A stretch of DNA of 38,201 nt from Syntrophobacter sp. SbD2 (GTDB lineage Bacteria; Desulfobacterota; Binatia; UBA9968). Made by a program: the position numbers and the translations under genes. The stretch is taken from assembly GCA_945889495.1 (NCBI GenBank), contig CAMDBU010000047.1:1-38201 (forward strand). Direction: 5' to 3'. The notes under the pieces are model-generated. The model saw only the letters and a program-made list of their open reading frames with translations. It was not told the DNA's origin and ran no database searches. Shown one piece after another: positions 31,701 through 38,201 of the stretch. Each line of letters opens with the position of its first letter. Position 1 is the first letter of the stretch.

Positions 31701-32690
31701 ATGCGCATGATATTGGTGGGCGCCGGCCAGGTCGGCGGGATCATTGGCGGCCGGTTGGTGCAGGCCGGCCATGATGTCGTCCTGTGCGACGCCGACGCCG
31801 AGCATGTGCGGGCGATCCGCATGGCTGGCTTGCGTGTCGATCTGCCGGACGATTCGTTTACGGTGAAGCCGGAGATTCTGTTTCCTAACGAAGTGTCGGG
31901 AAAGTTCGATCTGGTGATGATCGCCGTGCGCTCCGAGGGGACCGAAGATGTGCTGAAAGCAATGGCGCAGCACATGACCGACGACGCGCTGGTGGTGTCG
32001 CTACAGAACGGCATGAACTTGCCGGCGATCGCCGACCGCGTCGGCACCGATCGCGCGGTGGGTGCGGTAGTGCGCATGCGCAGCATCAAAGTCGCGCCCG
32101 GCCATGTGATGACGCGCCAGAACGGCTATCTCTACATCGGCCATATGCACGGCCGGCGCACACCAGGGCTCGAAGCGCTGCATGCCATGCTCGATCCGGT
32201 GATGCCGACGAAGATCGCCGACAACATGTACGGCGTCATGTGGAGCAAGCTGACCTTTACCAGCATGCGTATGCTCAGCTGGATCGCCGATGAGAAAATG
32301 CCGGCGATCTGGCGGAGCGAGGCGAATCGCCAATTGTTCGCGCAATTCATCACCGAGGTTGTCAAAGTCGGCGTAGCCGCTGGCGCGCGCTTGGAGAAGT
32401 TGGCCGAGTACGATCCCAACGATTTTCATCCGAGCCGGTCGTTGGCGCAGAGAATGGCGACCGTCGAAGAGATGGCGCGCAGTTGGAAAGATGAGAAGGA
32501 AACCGGCGGCGGCTTGAAGCGCGGCGAGAAGACCGAAGTGGACGGCATCATCGGCGCGGTGATCCGCGAAGGCGAGCGCGTCGGTGTGGCGACGCCGCTG
32601 TGCCGGGCGGCTTTGAAAGTGTATTTGGCAGTGGAGAATCGCCGGCGGGCGATCGGTGTGGAGAACTATCGGGAGCTGTATGATTGCTAA
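31701..32690 (+). CDS. Ketopantoate reductase (PanE/ApbA) family protein
   Basis: This 329-residue NAD(P)-dependent reductase has an N-terminal Rossmann motif (MILVGAGQVGGIIGGRL), VSLQNGMNLPAI in the substrate cleft, and GVMWSKLTFTS, with the Lys used for catalysis in PanE. The C-terminal helical domain is of the usual size. AAGGAG precedes ATG 31701, so this start is preferred over 31641. PanE makes pantoate for coenzyme A; many environmental paralogues act on other 2-oxo acids, and no pan genes are close here. I therefore withhold the gene name. Confidence 0.9.
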   Translation: MRMILVGAGQVGGIIGGRLVQAGHDVVLCDADAEHVRAIRMAGLRVDLPDDSFTVKPEILFPNEVSGKFDLVMIAVRSEGTEDVLKAMAQHMTDDALVVSLQNGMNLPAIADRVGTDRAVGAVVRMRSIKVAPGHVMTRQNGYLYIGHMHGRRTPGLEALHAMLDPVMPTKIADNMYGVMWSKLTFTSMRMLSWIADEKMPAIWRSEANRQLFAQFITEVVKVGVAAGARLEKLAEYDPNDFHPSRSLAQRMATVEEMARSWKDEKETGGGLKRGEKTEVDGIIGAVIREGERVGVATPLCRAALKVYLAVENRRRAIGVENYRELYDC

Positions 32691-32710
32691 GTGCGGTTCG
32701 GAGAATTGTT

Positions 32711-32831
32711 CGTCATTCCCGCGCAGGCGGGAATTTAGGCAACCCCCGCTCCGCCACCCCTGGATACCGGCTTTCGCCGGTATGGCGGACTTTGTCCGCC
32801 ACCTGGATTCCCACTTTCGTGGGAATGACGG
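32711..32831. repeat. Palindromic element (CATTCCCGCG family), compound
   Basis: CGTCATTCCCGCGCAGGCGG at the left end pairs with CACTTTCGTGGGAATGACGG at the right end. In between lies a related CTGGATACCGGCTTTCGCCG unit. It looks like one such element inside another. Copy 1 of the type is at 25039-25117. Confidence 0.8.
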
Positions 32832-32873
32832 ATGGGACAAAGAGTCATTACAAAGGGTCGAGGTCAGAAGTTA

Positions 32874-33959
32874 ATGAGAGGGGTTATTCTAGTCGTTGGC
32901 GCGTGTTTATTTGTTTCGCTGGCAAACGCCGCTGAACCTGGCGCCGATTGGCAGCGGCTGGTGGCGGCGGCGAAGAAGGAAGGCAAGATCGTTATCGGCG
33001 CGCCGCCGGGGAGCGACTTTCGCATCGAAACCCAGGCGGCGTTGAAGAAGCGCTTCGATCTCGACAGCGAGTTCGTGCAAGCTCCCGGCCCGAGTTTGAT
33101 GAGCAAGATCGTCGCCGAGAAACAGGCCGGCGTGGCTACGGTGGATGCGTTTCTGATCGGTCCCTGCACCGGCAACTCGCTGCTCAAATCCGACATCTAT
33201 GAGCCGCTGGCGCCGGCGATGATTCTTCCCGAAGTGAAAGATCCGGCGAAATGGTTCGGCGGCCATCTGTGGGCCGACAACATCAGCGGCAAAAATTTGC
33301 TTTATAGCTTCGTCGCCCAGATGACGCCGTCGATTTATTACAATACCAATTTGCTGAAGCCGCAGGACGTGCGCAGCTACAACGATCTGCTCGACGCCAG
33401 GTGGAAAGGCAAGATCGGTCTGCGCGATCCGCGGGTGCCGGGCGGTGGTTTGGCGATGTGGGCGTTTCTCGCCGATACCAAAGGCGAAGAATATATTCGC
33501 AAGCTGGCGCAGCAAGATATGTTCGTTAGCCGCAACGCGCGTCAGATCGCTGACGCCTTGGCCAAGGGCAGTTTAGCTATGACCATCGGCGTCGGCTTTC
33601 GCGACTTCGATGCGTTTCTCGACGCCAATCTGCCGGTGAAACATTTGCCGACGTTGAAAGAAGGCACCTATGTCAGCGGCGGCAACGGCATCCTCGGCAT
33701 CGTCAAAGGCGCGCCCCATCCCAACGCGGCGAAACTGTTTTTCAACTGGCTGCTCAGCCGCGAGGGCCAAGAGCTGCACAACCGCGCCGCGCAACAACCG
33801 TCGCGCCGGTTGGACGTCGACGCCAAGGGGCTGGACGGCCAGGCCGCCAAGGACGCGCTGACGGTGGAGGAGTTTCGCCGTCTGCAAAATTTCACCGAGG
33901 ATAAATGCAATAACTCGTGGATACCGGGAGCGAAGTTGGCCGAGGCGGTGCTGAAGTAG
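32874..33959 (+). CDS. Extracellular solute-binding protein, iron(III)/family 1 type
   Basis: This 361-residue binding protein has a signal peptide (MRGVILVVGACLFVSLANAA), then QRLVAAAKKEGKIVIGAPPG, a TPSIYYNTNLLKPQDVRSYN hinge, DLLDARWKGKIGLRDPRVPG, GAPHPNAAKLFFNWLLSREG. These fit the iron(III)-type family. It starts at ATG 32874, with GAGG upstream, not at the frame start 32832, which lies in the repeat. The ligand is unknown. No membrane components follow; a truncated Rieske gene is next. Confidence 0.9.
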   Translation: MRGVILVVGACLFVSLANAAEPGADWQRLVAAAKKEGKIVIGAPPGSDFRIETQAALKKRFDLDSEFVQAPGPSLMSKIVAEKQAGVATVDAFLIGPCTGNSLLKSDIYEPLAPAMILPEVKDPAKWFGGHLWADNISGKNLLYSFVAQMTPSIYYNTNLLKPQDVRSYNDLLDARWKGKIGLRDPRVPGGGLAMWAFLADTKGEEYIRKLAQQDMFVSRNARQIADALAKGSLAMTIGVGFRDFDAFLDANLPVKHLPTLKEGTYVSGGNGILGIVKGAPHPNAAKLFFNWLLSREGQELHNRAAQQPSRRLDVDAKGLDGQAAKDALTVEEFRRLQNFTEDKCNNSWIPGAKLAEAVLK

Positions 33960-33966
33960 GCGAAGA

Positions 33967-34111
33967 TTGGCCGCAAAGAACGCAAAGGGACGCAAAATTC
34001 GGAAAGGGGAATTAACCACGAAAAACACGAAACTCACGAAAGGGTTCGGAATCGCTCGAAGCCAAGTTTCCAATTTTCGATTTTCGTGCCTTTCGTGTTT
34101 TTCGTGGTTAG
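33967..34111. repeat. Word-repeat inverted element (CACGAAA/CGCAAAG family), copy 3
   Basis: CCGCAAAGAACGCAAAGGGA is followed by AACCACGAAAAACACGAAAC and, inverted, CCTTTCGTGTTTTTCGTGG. The outer CACGAAA arms form an imperfect palindrome. It is akin to copies 1 and 2 at 2158 and 23787. Confidence 0.75.
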
Positions 34112-34141
34112 TCCGATTCTTAAATCACGGAAGAGCTGATC

Positions 34142-34867
34142 ATGATTACTGAAGAAGAAAACAATTTACTTACCCAGACCGGCAAGGGCAAGCCGTGCGG
34201 CGAGTTGATGCGGCGTTATTGGCAGCCGGCGGCGTTGTCGGATGAGTTGGCGGCGGACAAGCCGTTCCCGGTTCAGCTGTTTGGCGAGGAGCTGGTTTTG
34301 TTTCGCGACGGCACCGGCACAGCGGCGTTGATCGGCCGCTACTGCGCGCACCAGGGCGTCGACATGATGTATGGCCGGGTGGAGCCGGACGGCTTGCGCT
34401 GCTTGTACCATGGCTGGCTGTTCGACAACTGCGGCAAGGTGCTCCTGCGCGGCGACTGGCTGCCGGAGAAGGAACGGCGCTGGGACGTCGGCCAGCCGTC
34501 CTATCCGGTGATCGAGAGCGGCGGCGTCATTTATACGTTCATGGGGGTAGGCGATGCGCCGGCGCTTCCCGGCGATGGGGCGCCGCGGGCTGAGATCAAG
34601 CGACTGCCGCGGGAGCATAGCTATTGGCAGGGCATCGTCGGCTTGAACGAAACGAACATGGACGATGGGCAATTTTTCTTGCCCAATGTCGTGCGCACCA
34701 GCGTCCTCACCCGTTGGCTAGTGCCGGTGGATGACAAGTCACATATGGAATTTGTGTTTCACGGCGCGGCCGTCGCCCAGCCGGCCGGCGAGCCGCTCGC
34801 TAATGCCGGCGAGCGTTTGATCGGCGCGCTGCGCGACAGCGCTAGCGCAGCAGCTGCCCCAAGCTGA
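34142..34867 (+). CDS. Truncated Rieske [2Fe-2S] oxygenase-like protein
   Basis: The N-terminal 130 residues are a normal Rieske domain of a ring-hydroxylating oxygenase: Cys68-x-His70 and Cys87-x2-His90 in RYCAHQG and RCLYHGW hold a [2Fe-2S] cluster. Full-length relatives have 350-450 residues and a second, mononuclear iron domain with an Asp-x2-His-x4-His-type site. Here the protein has only 241 residues; from residue 165 it goes directly to QFFLPNVVRTSVLTRWLVPV, a part that normally follows the iron-binding helix, so an internal deletion is likely. The end is also short, with a low-complexity DSASAAAAPS tail overlapping the convergent dehydrogenase gene by 26 nt. It cannot hydroxylate alone and is probably a decaying gene. 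Confidence 0.8.
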   Translation: MITEEENNLLTQTGKGKPCGELMRRYWQPAALSDELAADKPFPVQLFGEELVLFRDGTGTAALIGRYCAHQGVDMMYGRVEPDGLRCLYHGWLFDNCGKVLLRGDWLPEKERRWDVGQPSYPVIESGGVIYTFMGVGDAPALPGDGAPRAEIKRLPREHSYWQGIVGLNETNMDDGQFFLPNVVRTSVLTRWLVPVDDKSHMEFVFHGAAVAQPAGEPLANAGERLIGALRDSASAAAAPS

Positions 34868-35933
34868 CGATCACCTCTTCGATGTCGTCGAGGGAATTCC
34901 AGCGCGGCGAGCCGCCCATATGCGGGGTGACGATGACGTTGGGAAACTTGATCAGCAGGTCGTTGGCGTCGCCCGGCTCTTCATAAAAAGTATCGAGGCC
35001 GAAGCCGCCGAGGCGCTTCGATTCCAGCGCGTGCTGAAGCGCGTGGCGCTTGACCAGGTTGGGCTGCGAGACGTTGATCAGAAATGCGCCGGCTTTTATC
35101 ACCGCCAGTTGCTTTTCACCGATGAAGTTGACCGTCGCCGGGCTGCGCGGTAGATGCAGGCTGACGAAGTCGGAGTTGGCCAGCAGTTCGTTCAAGGACA
35201 AATAAGTCGCCTGATATTTTTCTTCGACTTCCACTGGTAAACGCGTGCGCTGGTGGTAGACGATGGACATACCGAGGGCGCTGGCGCGCAGCGCCAATTC
35301 CCTACCTATTTCGCCCAGACCTATGATGCCCAGTTGGCGCTGGTAGAGCGTCACCATGTTGGGGATGCGCGCCCAGTTGCCGTTGGGCGTATGCTTACGA
35401 TTGTACGTCGTCGGCTGATAGCCGGCGGCCTTGAGTTGCTCGACGCTGATTAAATTCGCATTCTGGGTCACCTGGCGCGCCAGGGCGAGCATGAGCATCA
35501 AAGCTTGCTCGGCGGTGGAAATGTTCGCCCGTCTTCTGATCGTCAAAACTTTCGCGTTGGCTTGTGCGCAAGCTTGCTCATCGATGTTGCGTGTGGTGAA
35601 GCCGTATTTTTGCACGAATCGGAGCGCCGATCCGGCCGCGGCGAGCTCGGGCGTGCCGAAGCTGAGTTCTTCGACTACCGCAGCGGCGGCGCCGGGAAGA
35701 TTCGCTAACAGCTCTTCCTGACTGTCGACCAGATGAACTTCGGCGGGATAGATATTCTTCGCTTGATCGCGAATCTTGTCGCACCAGCCGCGGAAGTCGG
35801 GTGTATCGTGCAAACAAAAATGGGCGAAGGCGTCGAAGCGCTCTTGGCCCGTGGTGGGGTCGAGGACGACGTTGATCAAGCGTAGGAAGGTGTCGTTCTC
35901 GACGACGAGTTTAAGCTTTGGCGATGTGGGCAT
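34842..35933 (-). CDS. D-isomer-specific 2-hydroxyacid dehydrogenase-like protein
   Basis: This 363-residue protein has the two-domain fold of D-2-hydroxyacid dehydrogenases. The cofactor motif is LGIIGLGEIGRELALRASAL. The catalytic Glu is kept in LDTFYEEPGD and the His in VTPHMGGSP. The usual catalytic Arg of NTARGxxVD is replaced: the segment reads INVSQPNLVKR, with Gln290 in its place. The N-terminal 60 residues are longer than usual. It may bind its ligand without normal turnover, or use another residue. ATG 35933 lies 11 nt after the stop of the carboxymuconolactone decarboxylase-like gene, so both are cotranscribed. Confidence 0.87.
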   Translation of the reverse strand: MPTSPKLKLVVENDTFLRLINVVLDPTTGQERFDAFAHFCLHDTPDFRGWCDKIRDQAKNIYPAEVHLVDSQEELLANLPGAAAAVVEELSFGTPELAAAGSALRFVQKYGFTTRNIDEQACAQANAKVLTIRRRANISTAEQALMLMLALARQVTQNANLISVEQLKAAGYQPTTYNRKHTPNGNWARIPNMVTLYQRQLGIIGLGEIGRELALRASALGMSIVYHQRTRLPVEVEEKYQATYLSLNELLANSDFVSLHLPRSPATVNFIGEKQLAVIKAGAFLINVSQPNLVKRHALQHALESKRLGGFGLDTFYEEPGDANDLLIKFPNVIVTPHMGGSPRWNSLDDIEEVIVSLGQLLR

Positions 35934-35944
35934 GGTTTAGAGTT

Positions 35945-36472
35945 TTAGGGCTCCGGGTCGATCTTCAGCGCCTGCAAGACTCTGGTGAACATGTTGTAGG
36001 TGCCGATCAGCATGGTCAGTTCGACGGTTTGCCGTTCGCTGAAATGTTTGCGCACTTGGGCGAATAGGTCGTCAGCGACGTCGATTTGCCGGGTCATGGC
36101 GTCGGTGTAGGCGAGCAGCGTGCGCTGTTTGTCGTCGAAAAGTTTCGACGGCTGCCAGTCGGCGATGGCGGCGACTTGCTCGGGCGTCAAGCCTTCTTTC
36201 AAGGCGTAGGCCGGGCCGTGGGCGCGCTGGACATATTCCACATTATTCAAAATAGCTACGCGGATCACCGCGATCTCGCGGCATTGGCCGTCGATCTCGG
36301 TGCCATAGCGCACCGCTTGATTGAACTCGAACCAGGCGTCGGCCAGCGTCGGGCTGTGGAGCATGAGCCGATAGACATTGATCAGCCGGCCGCCGCGGGC
36401 GCCTTTGATCTTGGCGATCGTTTCGGCGAGCTCTGGATGATCATTTTCGCCAATCAATTTTACACGAGCCAT
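35945..36472 (-). CDS. Carboxymuconolactone decarboxylase/AhpD-like protein
   Basis: This 175-residue helical protein matches the carboxymuconolactone decarboxylase family: REIAVIRVAILNNVEYVQRA, followed by HGPAYALKEGLTPEQVAAIA, then LLAYTDAMTRQIDVADDLF and ERQTVELTMLIGTYNMFTRV. It lacks the AhpD Cys-x2-Cys, so peroxidase activity is unlikely; lactone decarboxylation or a related ring-opening step fits better. AGAGG precedes ATG 36472. It is the middle gene of a minus-strand set with the DRE-TIM gene upstream and the dehydrogenase downstream. Confidence 0.9.
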   Translation of the reverse strand: MARVKLIGENDHPELAETIAKIKGARGGRLINVYRLMLHSPTLADAWFEFNQAVRYGTEIDGQCREIAVIRVAILNNVEYVQRAHGPAYALKEGLTPEQVAAIADWQPSKLFDDKQRTLLAYTDAMTRQIDVADDLFAQVRKHFSERQTVELTMLIGTYNMFTRVLQALKIDPEP

Positions 36473-36488
36473 GGATTACCTCTTTGCG

Positions 36489-36558
36489 TTGCTCGTGTTC
36501 GTCGCCCGTGCTCGTTAAGAGCGCTCTTTCGAGCACGAGCCACGAGCACGAGCACGAT
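36489..36558. repeat. Word-repeat inverted element (GCTCGTG family)
   Basis: GCTCGTGTTCGTCGCCCGTG and CTCGTTAAGAGCGCTC are followed by the inverted words GAGCACGAGCCACGAGCACG and AGCACG. It fills the spacer between the DRE-TIM gene and the carboxymuconolactone decarboxylase-like gene. Confidence 0.8.
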
Positions 36559-38016
36559 TTACACAGAACGCCTCTTCTCCAGGCGCAGGGAAAATCCTGG
36601 CCGTTGGATGAACACGCTGCTGCGGTCGGCTTGTTTAGATAGTTCGCCGACCAGATTCAATAACGGGTTGCCATTGTCAGTGAAACTTCGCGCCGGACCG
36701 GCGGCGTACATCTTGTCGACATCCTCTTTGCTGGAAAAAAAGCGCAGCAACAGTTCTTGGTCGTTCTTGCCGCCGTATTTTTTGCGCAGCTCTTCAAGCG
36801 TGTCGGTGGGATGGGGGCGGCCGGCGATCTCTTTGGCGCGCGGGCGGTTCAAGATTTTTTCTTTGGCGTTCTTATCCATGAACTCGGCGCCTTCCTTCCC
36901 CCAGATGCCCATGGCGTATTCGATGGTCTGGTCGGTGACCTGTTTGTAGCGCTCGCCGACGATGACGTTGATGGCGGCTTGGCTGCCAACGAACTGCGAC
37001 AACGGCGTGACCATGATCGGGTAACCGAAGTCGGCGCGCACCTGGGCGGCTTCTTCCAGGGTCTGGTCGATCTTGTGCGCCATGCCGACGCGCGATAGCT
37101 GGTGGCGCAGATTGGAGATCATGCCGCCAGGAATCTGATGGACATACTGGGCGTAGTCGTATTCCGGCGTCTTGCCGACTGGCAAGTTCTCTTGGCGCGC
37201 GCAGGCGGCGAGAAATTTACTCGCCTCGCGCAATGGCTCTTCGTCGATCATGGTCTTGTAGCCGAGCGCGCGGGCGTTCATGGCGACGTTGAACAGCGAC
37301 GGATTACCCGAGCCGTCGGCCAGCGGCGGGATCGCCGTGTTGATGTGCAGCATACCGGCTTTGATCGCTTCCAAGCAGCACAGCGTGCCCAGGCCGGTGG
37401 TGCAGTGGGTGTGCAGTTCCACCGTCATGTCGCCGGCGGCTTTCAAGATCGCCGGCACCGCGGTCTTGGTGCGCTCGGGGGTTAGAATGCCGCCGGGATC
37501 TTTGAAGATGACCCGGTAGACGTCCAATGACTTCGCTTCGAGAATTTTCGCCGCGTAGTATTCATCCGTGTGGCGCGGCGACACGGTGTAAATCAAGTTG
37601 ATGATCGGTTTGAGTCCTGCGGCTTTCGCCTGCTTGACCCGCCAGGCCCAGTCGGCGGCGTCGTTCCAGGAGTCGGAGATGCGCACTTCCTTGACGCCGA
37701 CGTTGGCCATGCAGGTGTCGAACAGTTGGTGCAGCGCGTCGGGATAAATCGCGAAGCCGCTGCGCGTGCCGTGGACGAGGCGCAGCGGCGTGCGCTTGAA
37801 TTTCGGGATGATCAGCCGGTAGCGTTCCCAGGGATCTTCGCGCAATTCTTTGACGCACTTGGGCAGTTCTATCGGTCCGCCGAGCTCGATGGCTTCGAAG
37901 CCGGCGTCGTCGAGTTGCGCGCATACCGGGGCGATCATGCCGGTGCGGATGTTATAGGCCCAGAGACTCTGGGCGCCGTCGCGGATGGTGGTGTCTTGGA
38001 AATAGACTTCGGTCAT
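36559..38016 (-). CDS. Pyruvate carboxylase subunit B/oxaloacetate decarboxylase alpha-like protein without biotin domain
   Basis: This 485-residue protein has the DRE-TIM barrel of carboxyltransferases: FQDTTIRDGAQSLW at the start, FKDPGGILTPE with the Lys that is carboxylated in PycB/OadA, and the metal pair in ELHTHCTTGLG. The PYC_OADA helix-turn appears as YVHQIPGGMISNL. PycB and OadA have about 590-600 residues with a C-terminal biotinyl domain; here that domain is missing, and the HTHDTSG Asp is Cys. It may work with a separate biotin protein or be a lyase or aldolase. ATG 38016 has no strong ribosome binding site. The carboxymuconolactone decarboxylase-like gene follows on the same strand. 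Confidence 0.87.
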   Translation of the reverse strand: MTEVYFQDTTIRDGAQSLWAYNIRTGMIAPVCAQLDDAGFEAIELGGPIELPKCVKELREDPWERYRLIIPKFKRTPLRLVHGTRSGFAIYPDALHQLFDTCMANVGVKEVRISDSWNDAADWAWRVKQAKAAGLKPIINLIYTVSPRHTDEYYAAKILEAKSLDVYRVIFKDPGGILTPERTKTAVPAILKAAGDMTVELHTHCTTGLGTLCCLEAIKAGMLHINTAIPPLADGSGNPSLFNVAMNARALGYKTMIDEEPLREASKFLAACARQENLPVGKTPEYDYAQYVHQIPGGMISNLRHQLSRVGMAHKIDQTLEEAAQVRADFGYPIMVTPLSQFVGSQAAINVIVGERYKQVTDQTIEYAMGIWGKEGAEFMDKNAKEKILNRPRAKEIAGRPHPTDTLEELRKKYGGKNDQELLLRFFSSKEDVDKMYAAGPARSFTDNGNPLLNLVGELSKQADRSSVFIQRPGFSLRLEKRRSV

Positions 38017-38201
38017 GGCTGTTTTCGTTTTCTGTTATGGTTCGGAGGGCGGCCGCCGGTCGCCCCTTGTATAATGAAATTGAAGTGTCTGTATGCACAT
38101 TGTTTAACACGAAACAGGATGGGACAGGCCGTTCGCCCCTCGGTCCTTGGAGACCGTTTTGTAGCATGGACCGTCCCATCGTGGCTCCCAAAAAGCTCGA
38201 A
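38017..38201. other. Upstream spacer at the window edge
   Basis: The sequence before the DRE-TIM gene holds GCGGCCGCCGGTCGCCCC (38049-38066) and AT-rich stretches that might hold a minus-strand promoter, but I cannot define one. No gene is seen before the window ends. Confidence 0.4.

Overview
The window looks like a chromosomal stretch from an uncultured, GC-rich soil or groundwater bacterium of the deltaproteobacterial, Binatota or Tectomicrobia kind. That placement is an inference from gene content: many solute-binding proteins of the NitT/TauT, iron(III)-type and Bug/TctC families lie among LLM flavin oxidoreductases, amidohydrolases, an amidase and a Rieske protein. There is no rRNA, tRNA or other firm taxonomic marker in the window.

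Layout. 1-667 holds no gene I can support. 668-3380 has a VOC-fold protein cotranscribed with an iron-type binding protein, then an LLM oxidoreductase. 3530-6764 is a defence-like island: an RHH antitoxin whose toxin is cut to a stub, followed by a large TIR-NACHT-FGE protein whose C-terminus resembles a diversity-generating retroelement target. 6862-11874 holds three NitT/TauT binding proteins and one Bug protein around a gene graveyard of C-terminal fragments (7946-8482). 12028-14430 has another antitoxin with a stub toxin, an aldo/keto reductase with a replaced catalytic His, and an Asp-box propeller. 14668-18583 has two NitT/TauT binding proteins around an amidase with a GatC/AtzG-like partner. 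18726-23771 has two alpha/beta hydrolases, a Bug protein, an SDR and an amidohydrolase. 23949-27926 has an iron-type binding protein, a polysaccharide deacetylase-like protein, two amidohydrolase C-terminal relics, a HepT/MntA pair and a lipoprotein. 28107-31511 has three NitT/TauT binding proteins, two of them tandem paralogues. 31701-38016 has a ketopantoate reductase-like protein, an iron-type binding protein, a truncated Rieske protein, and a minus-strand cluster (DRE-TIM carboxyltransferase-like, carboxymuconolactone decarboxylase-like, 2-hydroxyacid dehydrogenase-like).

How it fits together. Thirteen intact periplasmic binding proteins are present but not one permease or ATPase gene. 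Either they share transporters encoded elsewhere, or many act as extracytoplasmic sensors or scavengers next to catabolic enzymes. Spacers are full of short word-repeat and inverted-repeat elements. Several genes survive only as 3' ends, and several enzymes lack a signature catalytic residue or domain, so this is a fast-turnover accessory region. The two items most worth following are the TIR-NACHT-FGE protein with a candidate variable region, and the large orphan binding-protein repertoire.
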